Assembly (NCBI RefSeq): GCF_014842915.1
Contig: NZ_JACYXI010000008.1
Location: forward strand, 186,001-250,000
Length of the DNA stretch: 64,000 bases
DNA from: Roseibium litorale
Lineage (GTDB): Bacteria; Pseudomonadota; Alphaproteobacteria; Rhizobiales; Stappiaceae
Direction: 5' to 3'
Shown here: positions 42,540 through 51,929 of the stretch, in pieces
Numbering within the stretch: position 1 is the stretch's first letter
Layout: each line of letters opens with the position of its first letter
The notes under the pieces: generated by a model
Seen by the model: only the letters and a program-made list of their open reading frames with translations
The model's database searches: none
Told to the model about the DNA's origin: nothing
Made by a program: the position numbers and the translations under genes

Positions 42540-43618
42540 GACAGCCGTGCTCCCGTGACACCATCTGCAAAGAGCTGAACCTTGCTGGCCGGGAAGGCGA
42601 GGGTGACCTCGTCATCCGTGTGAAGGGCCAGCACACCTTCGGACGGCGCGGTGATCGCTTCGATTTCTTCCCCGGAGGGCAGGACGGCAGCAACCGTGAG
42701 CTCGCGGCCCGTGAAGCTGACTTGCCGGATCCGTGCCTTCAAGGTCACCATGTCCGGTGCGATGCTGCCCGGATTGATGGAGATGAACTCCGGCCTGATG
42801 GCCGCGACAACGGTCCCGCCAGCAGTCAGCGCCGCCGCCTGCGGCAGGTTCACAGCCAGGCCAGCAATGCTGGCACCGGCACCAGACAGGGAAAGGCCGA
42901 GAAAGTTGTTCGCGCCGACAAAGGACGCCACGAAGCGGTTGGACGGATTGTTGTAGACCTCCCAGGGCGCGGCTGCCTGCTGGATGATACCGCCGAACAT
43001 GACGCAGACAATGTCGGACATCGCCAGCGCCTCTTCCTGATCGTGTGTCACGTAGACCGTGGTCATATTCATCGACTGCTGGATGGAGCGGATTTCCCGG
43101 CGCAGGTCCACGCGCAGCTTCGCATCCAGGTTCGAGAGAGGCTCATCCATGAGGAGAACCTTGGGATTGATGACGAGCGCCCGGGCCAGACCCACGCGCT
43201 GCTGCTGGCCACCGGAGAGTTCGTGCGGCATGCGCGCTGCGTAGGGGGTGAGCTGAACCACATCCAGGATCTTGCCAACCCGAGCGGCGATCTCGCTCTT
43301 GGCGATCTTGCGCTGCTTCAGGCCGAAGGCAATGTTGTCATAGACGCTGATATGCGGGAAGACGGCATAGTCCTGAAACACCATGCCGACATCACGCTTG
43401 TGAGCGGGCATGTGCTCGATGGCCTGATCTTCAACGCTGATGCCGCCACTGTCCTGCTGATGAAAGCCCGCAATCGTGCGCAGAAGCGTGGTCTTGCCGC
43501 AGCCGCTTGGCCCGAGAAGGGTGAAGAAGGATCCGGAGGGGATCGAGATGTTGATGCCTGACAGGGCAAGAACGTCGCCGTAACTCTTGCGGATGTTCGA
43601 AATCTCGACAGCGGCCAT
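42536..43618 (-). CDS. ABC transporter ATP-binding protein, FbpC/AfuC type
   Basis: 360 residues: Walker A GPSGCGKTTLL (residues 37-47), signature LSGGQQQRVGLARAL, Walker B VLLMDEPLSNLD, switch His in VYVTHDQEEA, and a C-terminal TOBE-like domain from about residue 240. It powers the permease encoded directly downstream. A terminator-like hairpin separates it from the binding-protein gene upstream. Confidence 0.93.
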   Translation of the reverse strand: MAAVEISNIRKSYGDVLALSGINISIPSGSFFTLLGPSGCGKTTLLRTIAGFHQQDSGGISVEDQAIEHMPAHKRDVGMVFQDYAVFPHISVYDNIAFGLKQRKIAKSEIAARVGKILDVVQLTPYAARMPHELSGGQQQRVGLARALVINPKVLLMDEPLSNLDAKLRVDLRREIRSIQQSMNMTTVYVTHDQEEALAMSDIVCVMFGGIIQQAAAPWEVYNNPSNRFVASFVGANNFLGLSLSGAGASIAGLAVNLPQAAALTAGGTVVAAIRPEFISINPGSIAPDMVTLKARIRQVSFTGRELTVAAVLPSGEEIEAITAPSEGVLALHTDDEVTLAFPASKVQLFADGVTGARLS

Positions 43619-43668
43619 GCAAAGGGACTCCGTTTGCCCGGTGAGGGCAATTCATTTGATTTTTCAGG

Positions 43669-43705
43669 AAAAAGACGGGGATAGCCATGAGCAGGCTATC
43701 CCCGT
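43669..43705 (-). terminator. Intrinsic terminator inside the importer operon
   Basis: On the minus strand ACGGGGATAGCC (43705-43694) pairs perfectly over 12 bases with GGCTATCCCCGT (43686-43675) around a 7-base loop, followed by CTTTTTCC. It lies between the binding-protein gene and the ATPase gene, so it probably acts as a partial terminator that gives more binding protein than transporter core. Confidence 0.75.
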
Positions 43706-43717
43706 TTCAGGGGACCA

Positions 43718-43750
43718 GAGTCAGGGTTGAGTCAGGGTTGAGTCAGGGTT
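43718..43750. repeat. Three tandem copies of GAGTCAGGGTT
   Basis: An 11-base unit repeated three times without error; the last copy runs into the stop codon of the binding-protein gene (43749-43751). Confidence 0.9.
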
Positions 43751-44741
43751 ATTCCAGGTCGAGAAGAAGGTCGTTCCAGGCTTCGAGCAGGCGCGCGCGG
43801 TTGTCGGCGGCCCAGGCGAAGTCATATTCCGCATCCGGAACCTGATCGAGCGGGATCAACTCCTCGTTGGAGGCAACGTCCGTACGGATCGGACGGCGGC
43901 CAGCCTTGGCAACGGCAGCCTGTGCTTCCTTGGAAACGATGAAGTCGATGAAAGCCTTGCCGTTTTCAGCATTCGGCGCGCCCTTCACCAGCGCCATTCC
44001 GTCCGGGGCAATGGCCGTGCCCTCGCTCGGATAGACGATCTTCACATTGGCGCCGCCAATCTTGTAGCGCAGGGCAGCGTCTTCCAGGGTGATACCGACG
44101 GCCTGTTCCCCGTCATTGACGAAACGCGGCACCGCGCCGGAGGAGGCGGACAGAACAGAATTGGTCAGAAGGCCCTTGTAGACAGCCCAGCCTTCTTCCT
44201 CGGTCGGGAAGTCCTGAAGAACGGTCGCCAGCTGAATATAGGCGGAGCCGGACTTGTCGACGCGGGCAGAAGAAATCAGGCCCTTGTATTCAGGCTTGGC
44301 AAGGTCTGCCCAGGAGGTGGGAACCGGAGCACCCTTGAGCGCATCTTCATTGACGATGAAAGCGGTGACCACCGCGGTAAACGGAACCCAGTTCTTGCTC
44401 GGCGTGAACTTAGGATTGATCGCGGCAGCTTCCTTCGGCTCATAGGGCTCGAAAAGCGTTGCGGAGAAGTCGATGACGGTACCATCAACGCTCCAGATCA
44501 CGTCGCCGGCCGGCTTGTCGGCCTCGGCCTTCAGGCGGTTCATCAGCTCGCCGGAACCGGCCTTGATGAGTTCAACCTTGGTACCGGTCTTTGCTTCGAA
44601 CAGCGGCAAAAGCTCGTCCATCAGCTGCTGCGGCGCTGCGGAATAGACGACGACGGTGCCATCGGCCATGGCATAGGACGTGGTGCCGAGAAGGACAGCA
44701 GTCAGCGCTGCCGCGGTGCGGATTTTCTTGAAGTTGCTCAT
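43749..44741 (-). CDS. ABC transporter periplasmic binding protein, FbpA/AfuA type
   Basis: 330 residues with a signal peptide ending TTSYAMADGTVVVYSAAPQ, then a type II binding-protein fold (LLPLFEAKTGTKVELIKAGS, DVIWSVDGTVIDFSATLF, AFIVNEDALKGAPVPTSWAD). Homologous to Fe3+-binding FbpA by overall layout, but I do not see the usual pair of adjacent tyrosines that bind iron in FbpA, and the AfuA branch binds sugar phosphates. First gene of the minus-strand importer operon, divergent from a ROK regulator. Confidence 0.88.
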   Translation of the reverse strand: MSNFKKIRTAAALTAVLLGTTSYAMADGTVVVYSAAPQQLMDELLPLFEAKTGTKVELIKAGSGELMNRLKAEADKPAGDVIWSVDGTVIDFSATLFEPYEPKEAAAINPKFTPSKNWVPFTAVVTAFIVNEDALKGAPVPTSWADLAKPEYKGLISSARVDKSGSAYIQLATVLQDFPTEEEGWAVYKGLLTNSVLSASSGAVPRFVNDGEQAVGITLEDAALRYKIGGANVKIVYPSEGTAIAPDGMALVKGAPNAENGKAFIDFIVSKEAQAAVAKAGRRPIRTDVASNEELIPLDQVPDAEYDFAWAADNRARLLEAWNDLLLDLE

Positions 44742-45028
44742 TTTGAACTCCCATCACTGTTGGTTCCCTGCTCTCCATCCCGATCCGCTTGTCGTTCTTA
44801 TCATTGATCGGATCCGCCAGATGAAAGGCTGCTAATAAGTTTTGTTACGTAAGTAAATAAGTCAAGCAGATATTCGTGAAACTGTCATAATTGATGTAAG
44901 TTATTGATATTGATTGGTTATCAAGACGCCTAACTACCAGACATGCAAGCCACCTGATTGTAACAAATGAAATTTTTGGTGCTTGTCAGCCCGATCTCGG
45001 CTAGTGGAGGAAACAGAGATCAAAAGCT

Positions 45029-46174
45029 GTGAGGATCGGTTTGATCAATCTGGGTTATAATGAGCGCCGCGTGATTGAAATGCTCCGGAGGCAAGGCGGA
45101 CTGTCGCGCAGCGAGCTTGCCCGTGAGCTGGAGGTTTCTGCGCCGACCTTGACCCGCCTCACATGCAGCCTGATCGACAACGGACTGATTCTGGAAGAAG
45201 CAGAGCCCAGAGCCCCAAACGGCCGCGGCAAACCGCAGACCGCCGTGAAGCTCAACCCCGATGGTCTCTTCACGGTAGGCGTTTACTTCAATCCGGATGA
45301 CATTCGTGTCTGTGTTGCCGATCTTGAAGGGCACATCCGGGCAGAACACATCCAGGAACTGCACGATCACAGTTTCAACCACATTATGGGGCTGGCCGTA
45401 CCTTCAGTTCGAAAGGTGATCAAAAAGGCGGGAATCGATAAGGACAGGCTGCTGGGCTGCGGGCTATCCTTTCCCGGCCATTTTTCGCGTAATCCGGGCC
45501 ATGTCTTTCAGATTCCGCAATTTGCAGGTTGGCACGATGTCGACGTGAACGCCGACTTCGAGCCCCTGTTCGGAATGCCCGTGTTCCACGAAAACGACGG
45601 CAAGGCTGCCATCTTGTCGGAACTCTACTATGGAGCCGGGCGCAACTTGCGCAACTTCGTGATGATCTGGCTGACCTACGGCATCGGCGGCGCAGTGGTC
45701 GTCCAGCGTCAACTCTACCGGGGGACAAACGGCAATGCCGGGGAATTCGGCGGTCTTTTCCCGAAATCTCACCCGCGGCCCTCTGGCCAGGATCTTTGCA
45801 ATCTTCTGACCAACTCGGGGGTTCAAATCCGCCGCCTGCGTGAAATTGATGAAAGCTACCGCGAACACCCAGGCATGCGCGAGTGGCTGGACCGAGCTAC
45901 GGATCAGTTGCGCAGCCTGTCCTTGACCGTCGCCAGGACACTTGATCCCGGCGCGATCGTATTTGGCGGATCATTGCCCGACTGGATCATCCGCCATTTC
46001 GTCCAGCATCTCGGCTCCCTGGAAATACTGGGAGAGGACTTCCATGTGGAACCACCGGAAATCCGGCTTTCGGATATGAGCGACAATCCTCATCTTGGTG
46101 CAGCAACCATCCCGCTCTACCGCGCCACGACCCCGAGCTATTATTCAGGCCGGGCGCTCAAGGGATGGTCTTGA
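45029..46174 (+). CDS. ROK-family transcriptional regulator
   Basis: 381 residues: N-terminal winged helix (NERRVIEMLRRQGGLSRSEL, ARELEVSAPTLTRLTCSLID) and a C-terminal ROK sugar-kinase-like domain (GCGLSFPGHFSRNP, HENDGKAAILSELYYGAGR, YGIGGAVVVQRQLYRG, NAGEFGGLF). The Cys-rich zinc motif of many ROK proteins is absent. GTG 45029 is the start given here; TTG 45041 has GAGGA six bases upstream and is an alternative. ROK regulators respond to sugars or sugar phosphates, which supports a sugar-phosphate substrate for the divergent importer. Confidence 0.9.
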   Translation: MRIGLINLGYNERRVIEMLRRQGGLSRSELARELEVSAPTLTRLTCSLIDNGLILEEAEPRAPNGRGKPQTAVKLNPDGLFTVGVYFNPDDIRVCVADLEGHIRAEHIQELHDHSFNHIMGLAVPSVRKVIKKAGIDKDRLLGCGLSFPGHFSRNPGHVFQIPQFAGWHDVDVNADFEPLFGMPVFHENDGKAAILSELYYGAGRNLRNFVMIWLTYGIGGAVVVQRQLYRGTNGNAGEFGGLFPKSHPRPSGQDLCNLLTNSGVQIRRLREIDESYREHPGMREWLDRATDQLRSLSLTVARTLDPGAIVFGGSLPDWIIRHFVQHLGSLEILGEDFHVEPPEIRLSDMSDNPHLGAATIPLYRATTPSYYSGRALKGWS

Positions 46175-46486
46175 GCGGTAAAGGTCTTCCGCCCGTCAGG
46201 TCTTGGGAATAGCGCGCACCCGGGCAGAGATGAACTGACCGGCACAAGAGATCGTGGTCAATGTGCGACGGCGACATCGCTTACGGATAAAGTGGAGCGC
46301 CGGTCACCTTGGCCTCGATCCAGACCCTGTGCCCAGGATGCGCCCTCTCGGCCGCATCGGCAAGTGGACCGTCGGGCGGCACATCGCAAGCTATTGCGTC
46401 TGTTGAGAGAGTTTCGAGCCAGGCATTTAGGTTTCGTACTCTCGTCAGGGCAATTCAAGGGGGAAGATGGAGAAAAATCGCGCGTG
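46175..46486. other. Intergenic stretch without recognisable gene
   Basis: About 310 bases between convergent genes (ROK regulator and exporter operon). No family-like reading frame and no convincing terminator hairpin with T-run was seen. Confidence 0.4.
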
Positions 46487-47620
46487 TCATCCCTGGGTCG
46501 CCAGCATCGCCCGGAATCGGGCGAGCGCCAAAGCCATGAACGCCCCGCCGGTCAGCGCCATGCCCAGGAACTGCGGCCAGACCGTCTGGAAATCGGCGCC
46601 GCGGTAAAGCACGGCTTGGGCGAAGGCGACGAAATGCAGGGTTGGCGACACCTGCATGATGACCTGCAGCGCCTCCGGCATGTTCTCGACTGGCGTGATT
46701 GCGCCAGACAACATGTTCATGACGACAAAGGCCGGCATGGCAAGGAGCCCGAACTGCGGCATCGAGCGGACAATCGTTGCAAGCAGAATGCCGAGCGAGG
46801 TGATGGCGAAGATGTAGAGGGCGGCGCCGGAGAAGAACATGAGTCCTGCGGTGTGGACCGGCACGCCGAGCACGCCGCGCACCATCAGGACGAGTGACAG
46901 CATCGTCGCCGAAAGCACAACCAGGCCATTGGCCCAGACCTTGGCGAAGGCGATCTCGCTCGGCCCGACAGGCATGACGAGAAGATGCTCGATCGTGCCG
47001 TGCTCGCGCTCGCGGATCACAGCTGCGCCGACCAGGATCACGGAGAGGATGGTAAGATTGTCGATGATCTGCATGACGGCGTTGAACCAGACCGGGTCGA
47101 GGTTCGGGTTGAACCAGGTCCGGACCACAGCGTCGACCGGCAGGCTGGCCTCGACACCTGCTTCTATGAGGAAACGCGCGATCTCCCGGCTCACGATCTC
47201 GCTGATATAGCTCGAACCGTTGCCGGCCTGAGTCATGGCCGTCGCATCGACATTGACCTGCACGCCCGGAGTGCGCCCCGCCAGGATGTCGCGCTCGAAG
47301 CCCGGCGGGACGTCGATCACGAAGGTGTAGGTGCCGCGGTCCATCGCCTGGTCGATGCCCGAGCGATCGATCGTCACCGGTGTGTTGAAGTACGGTGGCA
47401 GCAGGGCATCGGCGAGCCGCCGTGACAGTTGGGAGTGGTCGCCGTCGACAATAGCGATCGAGGCGTTCTTCACGTCGGTCTGGACGCCGGTCGCCACCTC
47501 GTAGACCGCGAAGGTGAAGGAGTAGGTGATGAGGAACATCATCACGGCATCCCGACTGAGCGACGAGAATTCCTTGAGGCCGAGGTAAAACACGTTCTTC
47601 AGCCAACGCACCGGTGTCAC
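46487..47620 (-). CDS. ABC-2 type exporter permease (YhhJ-like)
   Basis: 377 residues from a GTG at 47620 that overlaps the upstream stop (GTGA). One N-terminal helix (LSRDAVMMFLITYSFTFAV), a periplasmic domain of about 140 residues, then five helices including the ABC-2 signature (AAVIREREHGTIEHLLVMPV). Third gene of a HlyD - double-ATPase/permease - permease operon, the order of E. coli yhiI-rbbA-yhhJ. It probably pairs with the permease half of the RbbA-like protein to export a drug, lipid or small molecule. Confidence 0.9.
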   Translation of the reverse strand: MTPVRWLKNVFYLGLKEFSSLSRDAVMMFLITYSFTFAVYEVATGVQTDVKNASIAIVDGDHSQLSRRLADALLPPYFNTPVTIDRSGIDQAMDRGTYTFVIDVPPGFERDILAGRTPGVQVNVDATAMTQAGNGSSYISEIVSREIARFLIEAGVEASLPVDAVVRTWFNPNLDPVWFNAVMQIIDNLTILSVILVGAAVIREREHGTIEHLLVMPVGPSEIAFAKVWANGLVVLSATMLSLVLMVRGVLGVPVHTAGLMFFSGAALYIFAITSLGILLATIVRSMPQFGLLAMPAFVVMNMLSGAITPVENMPEALQVIMQVSPTLHFVAFAQAVLYRGADFQTVWPQFLGMALTGGAFMALALARFRAMLATQG

Positions 47621-50412
47621 CTTTCCTGCTTGGTCTGAATGAGGCAGGCGATCGTCAGAAACCCCACCCCGAAACCGATGAGGGCCAGATACTCCGGGAG
47701 GAACTCCATAAAGCCCATCTCCTTGGCGAAGCAGCCGATGCTGATGGTCTGGAACCACAGCGCCGGAAAGGCCTGGCCGACGATCCGGCCCATGCCTTCC
47801 AAGTTGGAGACGGGATACATGAACCCTGAGAAGTTGACCGCCGGAGTGACCGTCAGGATCGCCGTTGCGAAGATAGCTGCCACCTGGGAGCGCACAAAAC
47901 TCGACATCAGGAGGCCAAAGCCGGTGGCGGCGAACACATAGAGCGCGGCGCCAAAGGTCAGGGCCGCGAGCGAGCCGGACACAACGACGCCGAACTGCAA
48001 CCAGGCGAGCGTGATCAGCGTCAGGTAGCTGATGAAGCCAACGGCGATATAGGGCAATTGCTTGCCGATCAGGAATTCGGCGATTGATGCTGGTGAGGCA
48101 TAGACGTTTAAGATCGATCCGAGTTCTTTTTCCCGGACCACCCCCACGGCCGTCAGCATCGCCGGGATCAGGACGAGAAGCAGCATGATAATGCCCGGCG
48201 TAATGGCGAACACCGAGCGGAAGGCCTGATTGTAGCGGAACCTGGGCTCGATCGAGACTGGCAGAACGTCCGGCACCGAGCCGAGTTCGCGCATGGCGAG
48301 TTGTTTCGCGTAGGTGAGCACCACGCCGCTGAGGTAGCCTCTCACCGTCTCCGCGCGGAACGGATTGCTGCCATCGAGCAGGAAGGCGACTTCGGGTATG
48401 CGGCCGGCGAGCAGATCGGAGCCGAAGCCGGGCGAGATGTCGATCACCACCCTGACCTCACCGGAGCGCAGGCGCCGCTCAATCTCACCGTCGCCGGCCA
48501 GCGGCGGCTGCTCGTGGAAATAGGCCGAGTGGCGGAAGCCTTCGAGAAAGTCGCGGCTTTCAGCGCTGCGGTCGCGGTCGAGCGCGGCGAAGGTTATGTC
48601 TTCCACGTCGAACGAGATGCCGTAAGCGAAGGCCGTCATCAGGACGAGCGGCCCGAGCAGGGCAAAGGCGAGACGGATCGGATCGCGCAACAGTTCGATC
48701 GCCTCGCGGAAGGCGAAAGCGCGGATGCGCGCGAAACCGGCACCGGCTGTCTTGCTCATGCCCGCCGCGCGCTCGTCATCCCCCCCGCCATTCGGCATTG
48801 CTGGCGACGCCTTCCCGGCCACCGTGATCGGGTTGGCCGCCACCGTCACTGACGCCGCTCCGCCGCCGCGTTCCGCCTCCTCCACCTCCAGATATCGAAT
48901 GAAGGCCGTATCGAGCGTGTCGGCCTTCATGGCAGCGGTGAGTTCCTCCGGCCGGCCGATAGCCAGCACCCGGCCCGCGTGCATCAGCGAGATGCGGTCG
49001 CAGCGCTCTGCCTCATTCATGAAATGGGTTGAGACGAAGATCGTCACGCCCTCGTCGCGCGACAGCTCGACCAAGAAGTGCCAGAACAGGTCGCGCGCGG
49101 CCGGGTCAACGCCGGAGGTTGGCTCGTCGAGAATCAGCACCTCTGGCCGGTGCAGCACGGCGGCGGCAAGCTGCAGCCTCTGCCGGATGCCGAGAGGCAG
49201 CCGCGCCGGCGCTTCCTCGGCAAAGGGCGTGAGGCCGAACCGCTCAAGGGCCTCGTTGATCCGCCGCCGCGCCAGCCCCTCTTCGAGGCGATAGAGCCGC
49301 GCGTGCAGTGTGAGGTTGGCGACGACCGTGAGCTCTTCGTAGAGCGAGAACGACTGTGACACGTAGCCGACCCGCATCCGGGCCGTCAGATCCTGGGCGT
49401 CGATCGGCTGCCCGAGCAGTTCTGCCGAACCCTCACTCATCGCCAGGAGCCCGGTCAGCATCTTCATCGTTGTCGTCTTGCCGCAGCCGTTGGAGCCGAG
49501 GAAGCCAAAGATCTCGCCGCGCGCGATGCGGAAGCTGACGTGGTCGACCGCCGTGAAGTTGCCGAAGCGCCGTGTCAGTTCGTGCGCCTCGATCGCCGGC
49601 GGCCCGTCACGCGCGACGCGAGGTGGCACGACGAAGGTCTTCAGCCCGCCGCTCTGCTCACCCGATGACAAGGCGACATAGGCCTGCTCCAGAGACGACG
49701 CGCCGGTCCGCGCCAGCAGCTCCGCCGGGGATCCGTCGGCCAGGATCCGGCCGCCGTTCATCGCAATAAGCCGGCCGAATCGCGCCGCCTCCTCCATATA
49801 GGCGGTGGCGACTATGACGGTCATCGCCGGCCGGTCCTCGCGGATCTCACCAATCAGCTCCCAGAACTGCCGGCGCGACAGCGGATCGACGCCGGTGGTC
49901 GGCTCGTCAAGGATCAGAAGGTCCGGGTCGTGGACCAGGGCACAGCACAGCGCAAGCTTCTGCTTCATGCCGCCGGAGAGATTGCCGGCCGGCCGGTCCG
50001 GGAACGGGGCCAGGCCCGTCGCCGTGAGCAGCCGCTCGATCCGCCACCCGCGTTCCTCGGCCCCTTCGCCGTAGAGGCGAGCGAAAAAATCGACGTTCTC
50101 GACGACGCTGAGGCTCGGGTAGAGGTTCTTGCCTAGGCCCTGAGGCATGAAGGCGAGCCTCGGCGCTACCCCGTCGCGATGCCTTGCATCGGCCATCGAG
50201 CCGCCCAGAACGTCGACGGTGCCCGTCTGGATCTTCTTGACGCCAGCGATCAGCGCCATGAGGCTCGACTTGCCAACCCCGTCCGGCCCGACCAGCGCCA
50301 GCGTCTCTCCGGGCCGCATAGACAGCCCGACATCAGAGAGCGCCTGCGTGCCCCCATAGGAGTGGCCGAGCCCCTCGACCCGGACGGCCGCCTCTGCAGT
50401 CACGGCGGTCAT
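47617..50412 (-). CDS. RbbA-like fusion: two ABC ATPase domains plus ABC-2 permease
   Basis: 931 residues from ATG 50412 (GTGAGG five bases upstream). Domain 1 (about 10-225): Walker A GPDGVGKSS, signature LSGGMKQKLALCCA, Walker B LLILDEPTTGVDP. Domain 2 (about 270-490): Walker A GSNGCGKTTTMKML, degenerate signature LPLGIRQRLQLA, Walker B LILDEPTSGVDP. Residues about 560-931 are an ABC-2 permease with a periplasmic domain. The same fusion occurs in E. coli RbbA, described as a ribosome-associated ATPase, and in drug exporters. The gene order with HlyD and a second permease favours an exporter. Confidence 0.9.
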   Translation of the reverse strand: MTAVTAEAAVRVEGLGHSYGGTQALSDVGLSMRPGETLALVGPDGVGKSSLMALIAGVKKIQTGTVDVLGGSMADARHRDGVAPRLAFMPQGLGKNLYPSLSVVENVDFFARLYGEGAEERGWRIERLLTATGLAPFPDRPAGNLSGGMKQKLALCCALVHDPDLLILDEPTTGVDPLSRRQFWELIGEIREDRPAMTVIVATAYMEEAARFGRLIAMNGGRILADGSPAELLARTGASSLEQAYVALSSGEQSGGLKTFVVPPRVARDGPPAIEAHELTRRFGNFTAVDHVSFRIARGEIFGFLGSNGCGKTTTMKMLTGLLAMSEGSAELLGQPIDAQDLTARMRVGYVSQSFSLYEELTVVANLTLHARLYRLEEGLARRRINEALERFGLTPFAEEAPARLPLGIRQRLQLAAAVLHRPEVLILDEPTSGVDPAARDLFWHFLVELSRDEGVTIFVSTHFMNEAERCDRISLMHAGRVLAIGRPEELTAAMKADTLDTAFIRYLEVEEAERGGGAASVTVAANPITVAGKASPAMPNGGGDDERAAGMSKTAGAGFARIRAFAFREAIELLRDPIRLAFALLGPLVLMTAFAYGISFDVEDITFAALDRDRSAESRDFLEGFRHSAYFHEQPPLAGDGEIERRLRSGEVRVVIDISPGFGSDLLAGRIPEVAFLLDGSNPFRAETVRGYLSGVVLTYAKQLAMRELGSVPDVLPVSIEPRFRYNQAFRSVFAITPGIIMLLLVLIPAMLTAVGVVREKELGSILNVYASPASIAEFLIGKQLPYIAVGFISYLTLITLAWLQFGVVVSGSLAALTFGAALYVFAATGFGLLMSSFVRSQVAAIFATAILTVTPAVNFSGFMYPVSNLEGMGRIVGQAFPALWFQTISIGCFAKEMGFMEFLPEYLALIGFGVGFLTIACLIQTKQER

Positions 50413-50419
50413 GACAGCC

Positions 50420-51424
50420 TCACCGCTGCGCGCTGCTGCCGGAAATCTCCGGAAGCCGCAGTTGGAACTCCTCCGGCCAGACCGCCGCCGGATCGATCCG
50501 GACATAGGCGTTACCGGTCAGTCCCGCCTTCACATAGGCGTCGTAGCGGTTGAGCAGGTCGGCCGGAAACCGCAGCTTGACCCGGTACATCAGCTTCTGG
50601 CGCTCATCGGCGGTCTCGACGTATTTCGGCGTGAACTGCGCCTCCGCCGCCACGAAGGACACCTGCGCCGGCAGCACATAGCCGGGGAGGGCATCAAGCA
50701 CGACCCGCGCCTCGTCGCCATAGGCGACCCTGCCTACGGTTTCGGTCGGCAGGAATACCGTCATATAGGCGCTCGCAAGGTCGAGCAGCGTCGCAACCCG
50801 CCCGCCGGCCGGCAGCACTTCTCCCGGTTGGGCCAGCTTGTACTCGACCCGGCCGCCAACTGGCGCGCTCAGGGTCATGTCGTCGAGCGTCGCCTCTAAC
50901 TGCCGCAGCCGGGCCCGGGCTGCCTCGACAGCCGCGGACGCGGTGCCGACGGCCGCCTTCGCCGCCTCCCGTGAAGCCGCCTTGACGTCGCGCTCGGCCT
51001 GGCGGCTGTCGAGCTCGGACTGGGCAACCGTGTCGCCAAGCCTGAGCTTAGAGACACGATCCAGGGAGATTTCTGCGAGCCGGAGATCCGCCTCGCGGAT
51101 CGAGACCGTGGCCGTTGCCTCTGCCTGCTGCTGCAGGGCCTGGGAGACAGCCGCCTCTGCCGAGGCCTTCTCCGCGAGGAGCTCGGCTACGTCCATCTGC
51201 GCAACCATCGCGCCGGCGGCGATGCGGTCGCCCTCTTCGATCAAAACCTTCTGGACCCGGCCCGCCACCTTCGTCGCGACGTCGACGCGTTCGACCTCGA
51301 TCCGGCCATTGATGCGATAGAATCCGTCAAGTACATGGTCTTCCTGCAGCCTTTGGTAGTAGAAACCTCCGCCGAGGCCGGCTACAGCGACGACGACGAC
51401 CCCAAAGAGATAGCCAAGACGCAT
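50420..51424 (-). CDS. HlyD-family periplasmic adaptor (YhiI-like)
   Basis: 334 residues: N-terminal membrane anchor (YLFGVVVVAVAGLGGGFYYQ), a lipoyl-like half motif (INGRIEVERVDVATKVAGRV), a long coiled-coil hairpin rich in Ala and Glu (about residues 80-185) and a second lipoyl/barrel part (LTLSAPVGGRVEYKLAQPGE-like). It bridges the inner-membrane exporter and an outer-membrane channel. First gene of the exporter operon; the next gene starts 8 bases after its stop. Confidence 0.92.
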   Translation of the reverse strand: MRLGYLFGVVVVAVAGLGGGFYYQRLQEDHVLDGFYRINGRIEVERVDVATKVAGRVQKVLIEEGDRIAAGAMVAQMDVAELLAEKASAEAAVSQALQQQAEATATVSIREADLRLAEISLDRVSKLRLGDTVAQSELDSRQAERDVKAASREAAKAAVGTASAAVEAARARLRQLEATLDDMTLSAPVGGRVEYKLAQPGEVLPAGGRVATLLDLASAYMTVFLPTETVGRVAYGDEARVVLDALPGYVLPAQVSFVAAEAQFTPKYVETADERQKLMYRVKLRFPADLLNRYDAYVKAGLTGNAYVRIDPAAVWPEEFQLRLPEISGSSAQR

Positions 51425-51598
51425 GTTCGAAATCCTGATGCTATTAACTTCCGCAGAACAGAAAACTGCTCAGGTAGACGGACTTAAGAGTGACGTGCGA
51501 TGATTTTCACTTGCTATCCATTCAAACTGGCAAGTGCACTTACACTGGGTCGTAATGCTCGCTTCTTTGAAAGTTACGGCAGGCTGCACCCCACTGAC

Positions 51599-51612
51599 TT
51601 GACCTGAATCAA
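51599..51612. promoter_or_regulatory. Fnr-type box TTGACCTGAATCAA
   Basis: Matches TTGA(C/T)-N4-(A/G)TCAA with one deviation in symmetry. It lies 175-190 bases upstream of the HlyD gene start, in the 500-base gap between the exporter operon and the host-attachment gene. Confidence 0.5.
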
Positions 51613-51742
51613 CGCCAAGACAGATTGAGAAAGGTCGCGCGCAACGCATTGCGCCGATGGGATGGATGCCCATGCAGATAGGGCGTTCCTGGGAAGGACA
51701 GGCTCTTGCAACGGGAGTGGGACGCCAAGAGGCGAATACGAA

Positions 51743-51756
51743 TTGACGAGCGTCAA
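51743..51756. promoter_or_regulatory. Fnr-type box TTGACGAGCGTCAA
   Basis: Perfect TTGAC-N4-GTCAA palindrome about 175-190 bases upstream of the host-attachment gene ATG and antisense to no gene. Apart from this and the box at 51599-51612 the gap 51425-51929 has no recognisable content. Confidence 0.65.
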
Positions 51757-51929
51757 TGGCACCGCTCTGTTTTTGCCTAAATTGAAAGACATTTCACCAC
51801 CTTGCCGAAGCGCGAGAACGCGCTGATGGCGGCTGATGTGTTCACGTCTTCATGCTGTTTCGAAAAGTTCGGATTGACAGGTAAGCAGAGTATCCGCGCA
51901 TTCAAGGTCTATTGATAGGAGTTCTCGAG

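Noticed and set aside
40581..42578. A 665-codon open frame on the plus strand opposite the permease gene
   Set aside because: Composition dominated by Arg, His, Gln and Asp, typical of antisense reading of a membrane-protein gene; the minus strand has clear permease motifs.
44845..44852. TTACGTAA as ROK operator
   Set aside because: Only 8 bases of symmetry with no second copy; may occur by chance in the AT-rich divergent promoter.
46175..46486. Possible transposase remnant between the ROK and exporter genes
   Set aside because: Several short frames were read on both strands but none matched a transposase motif.
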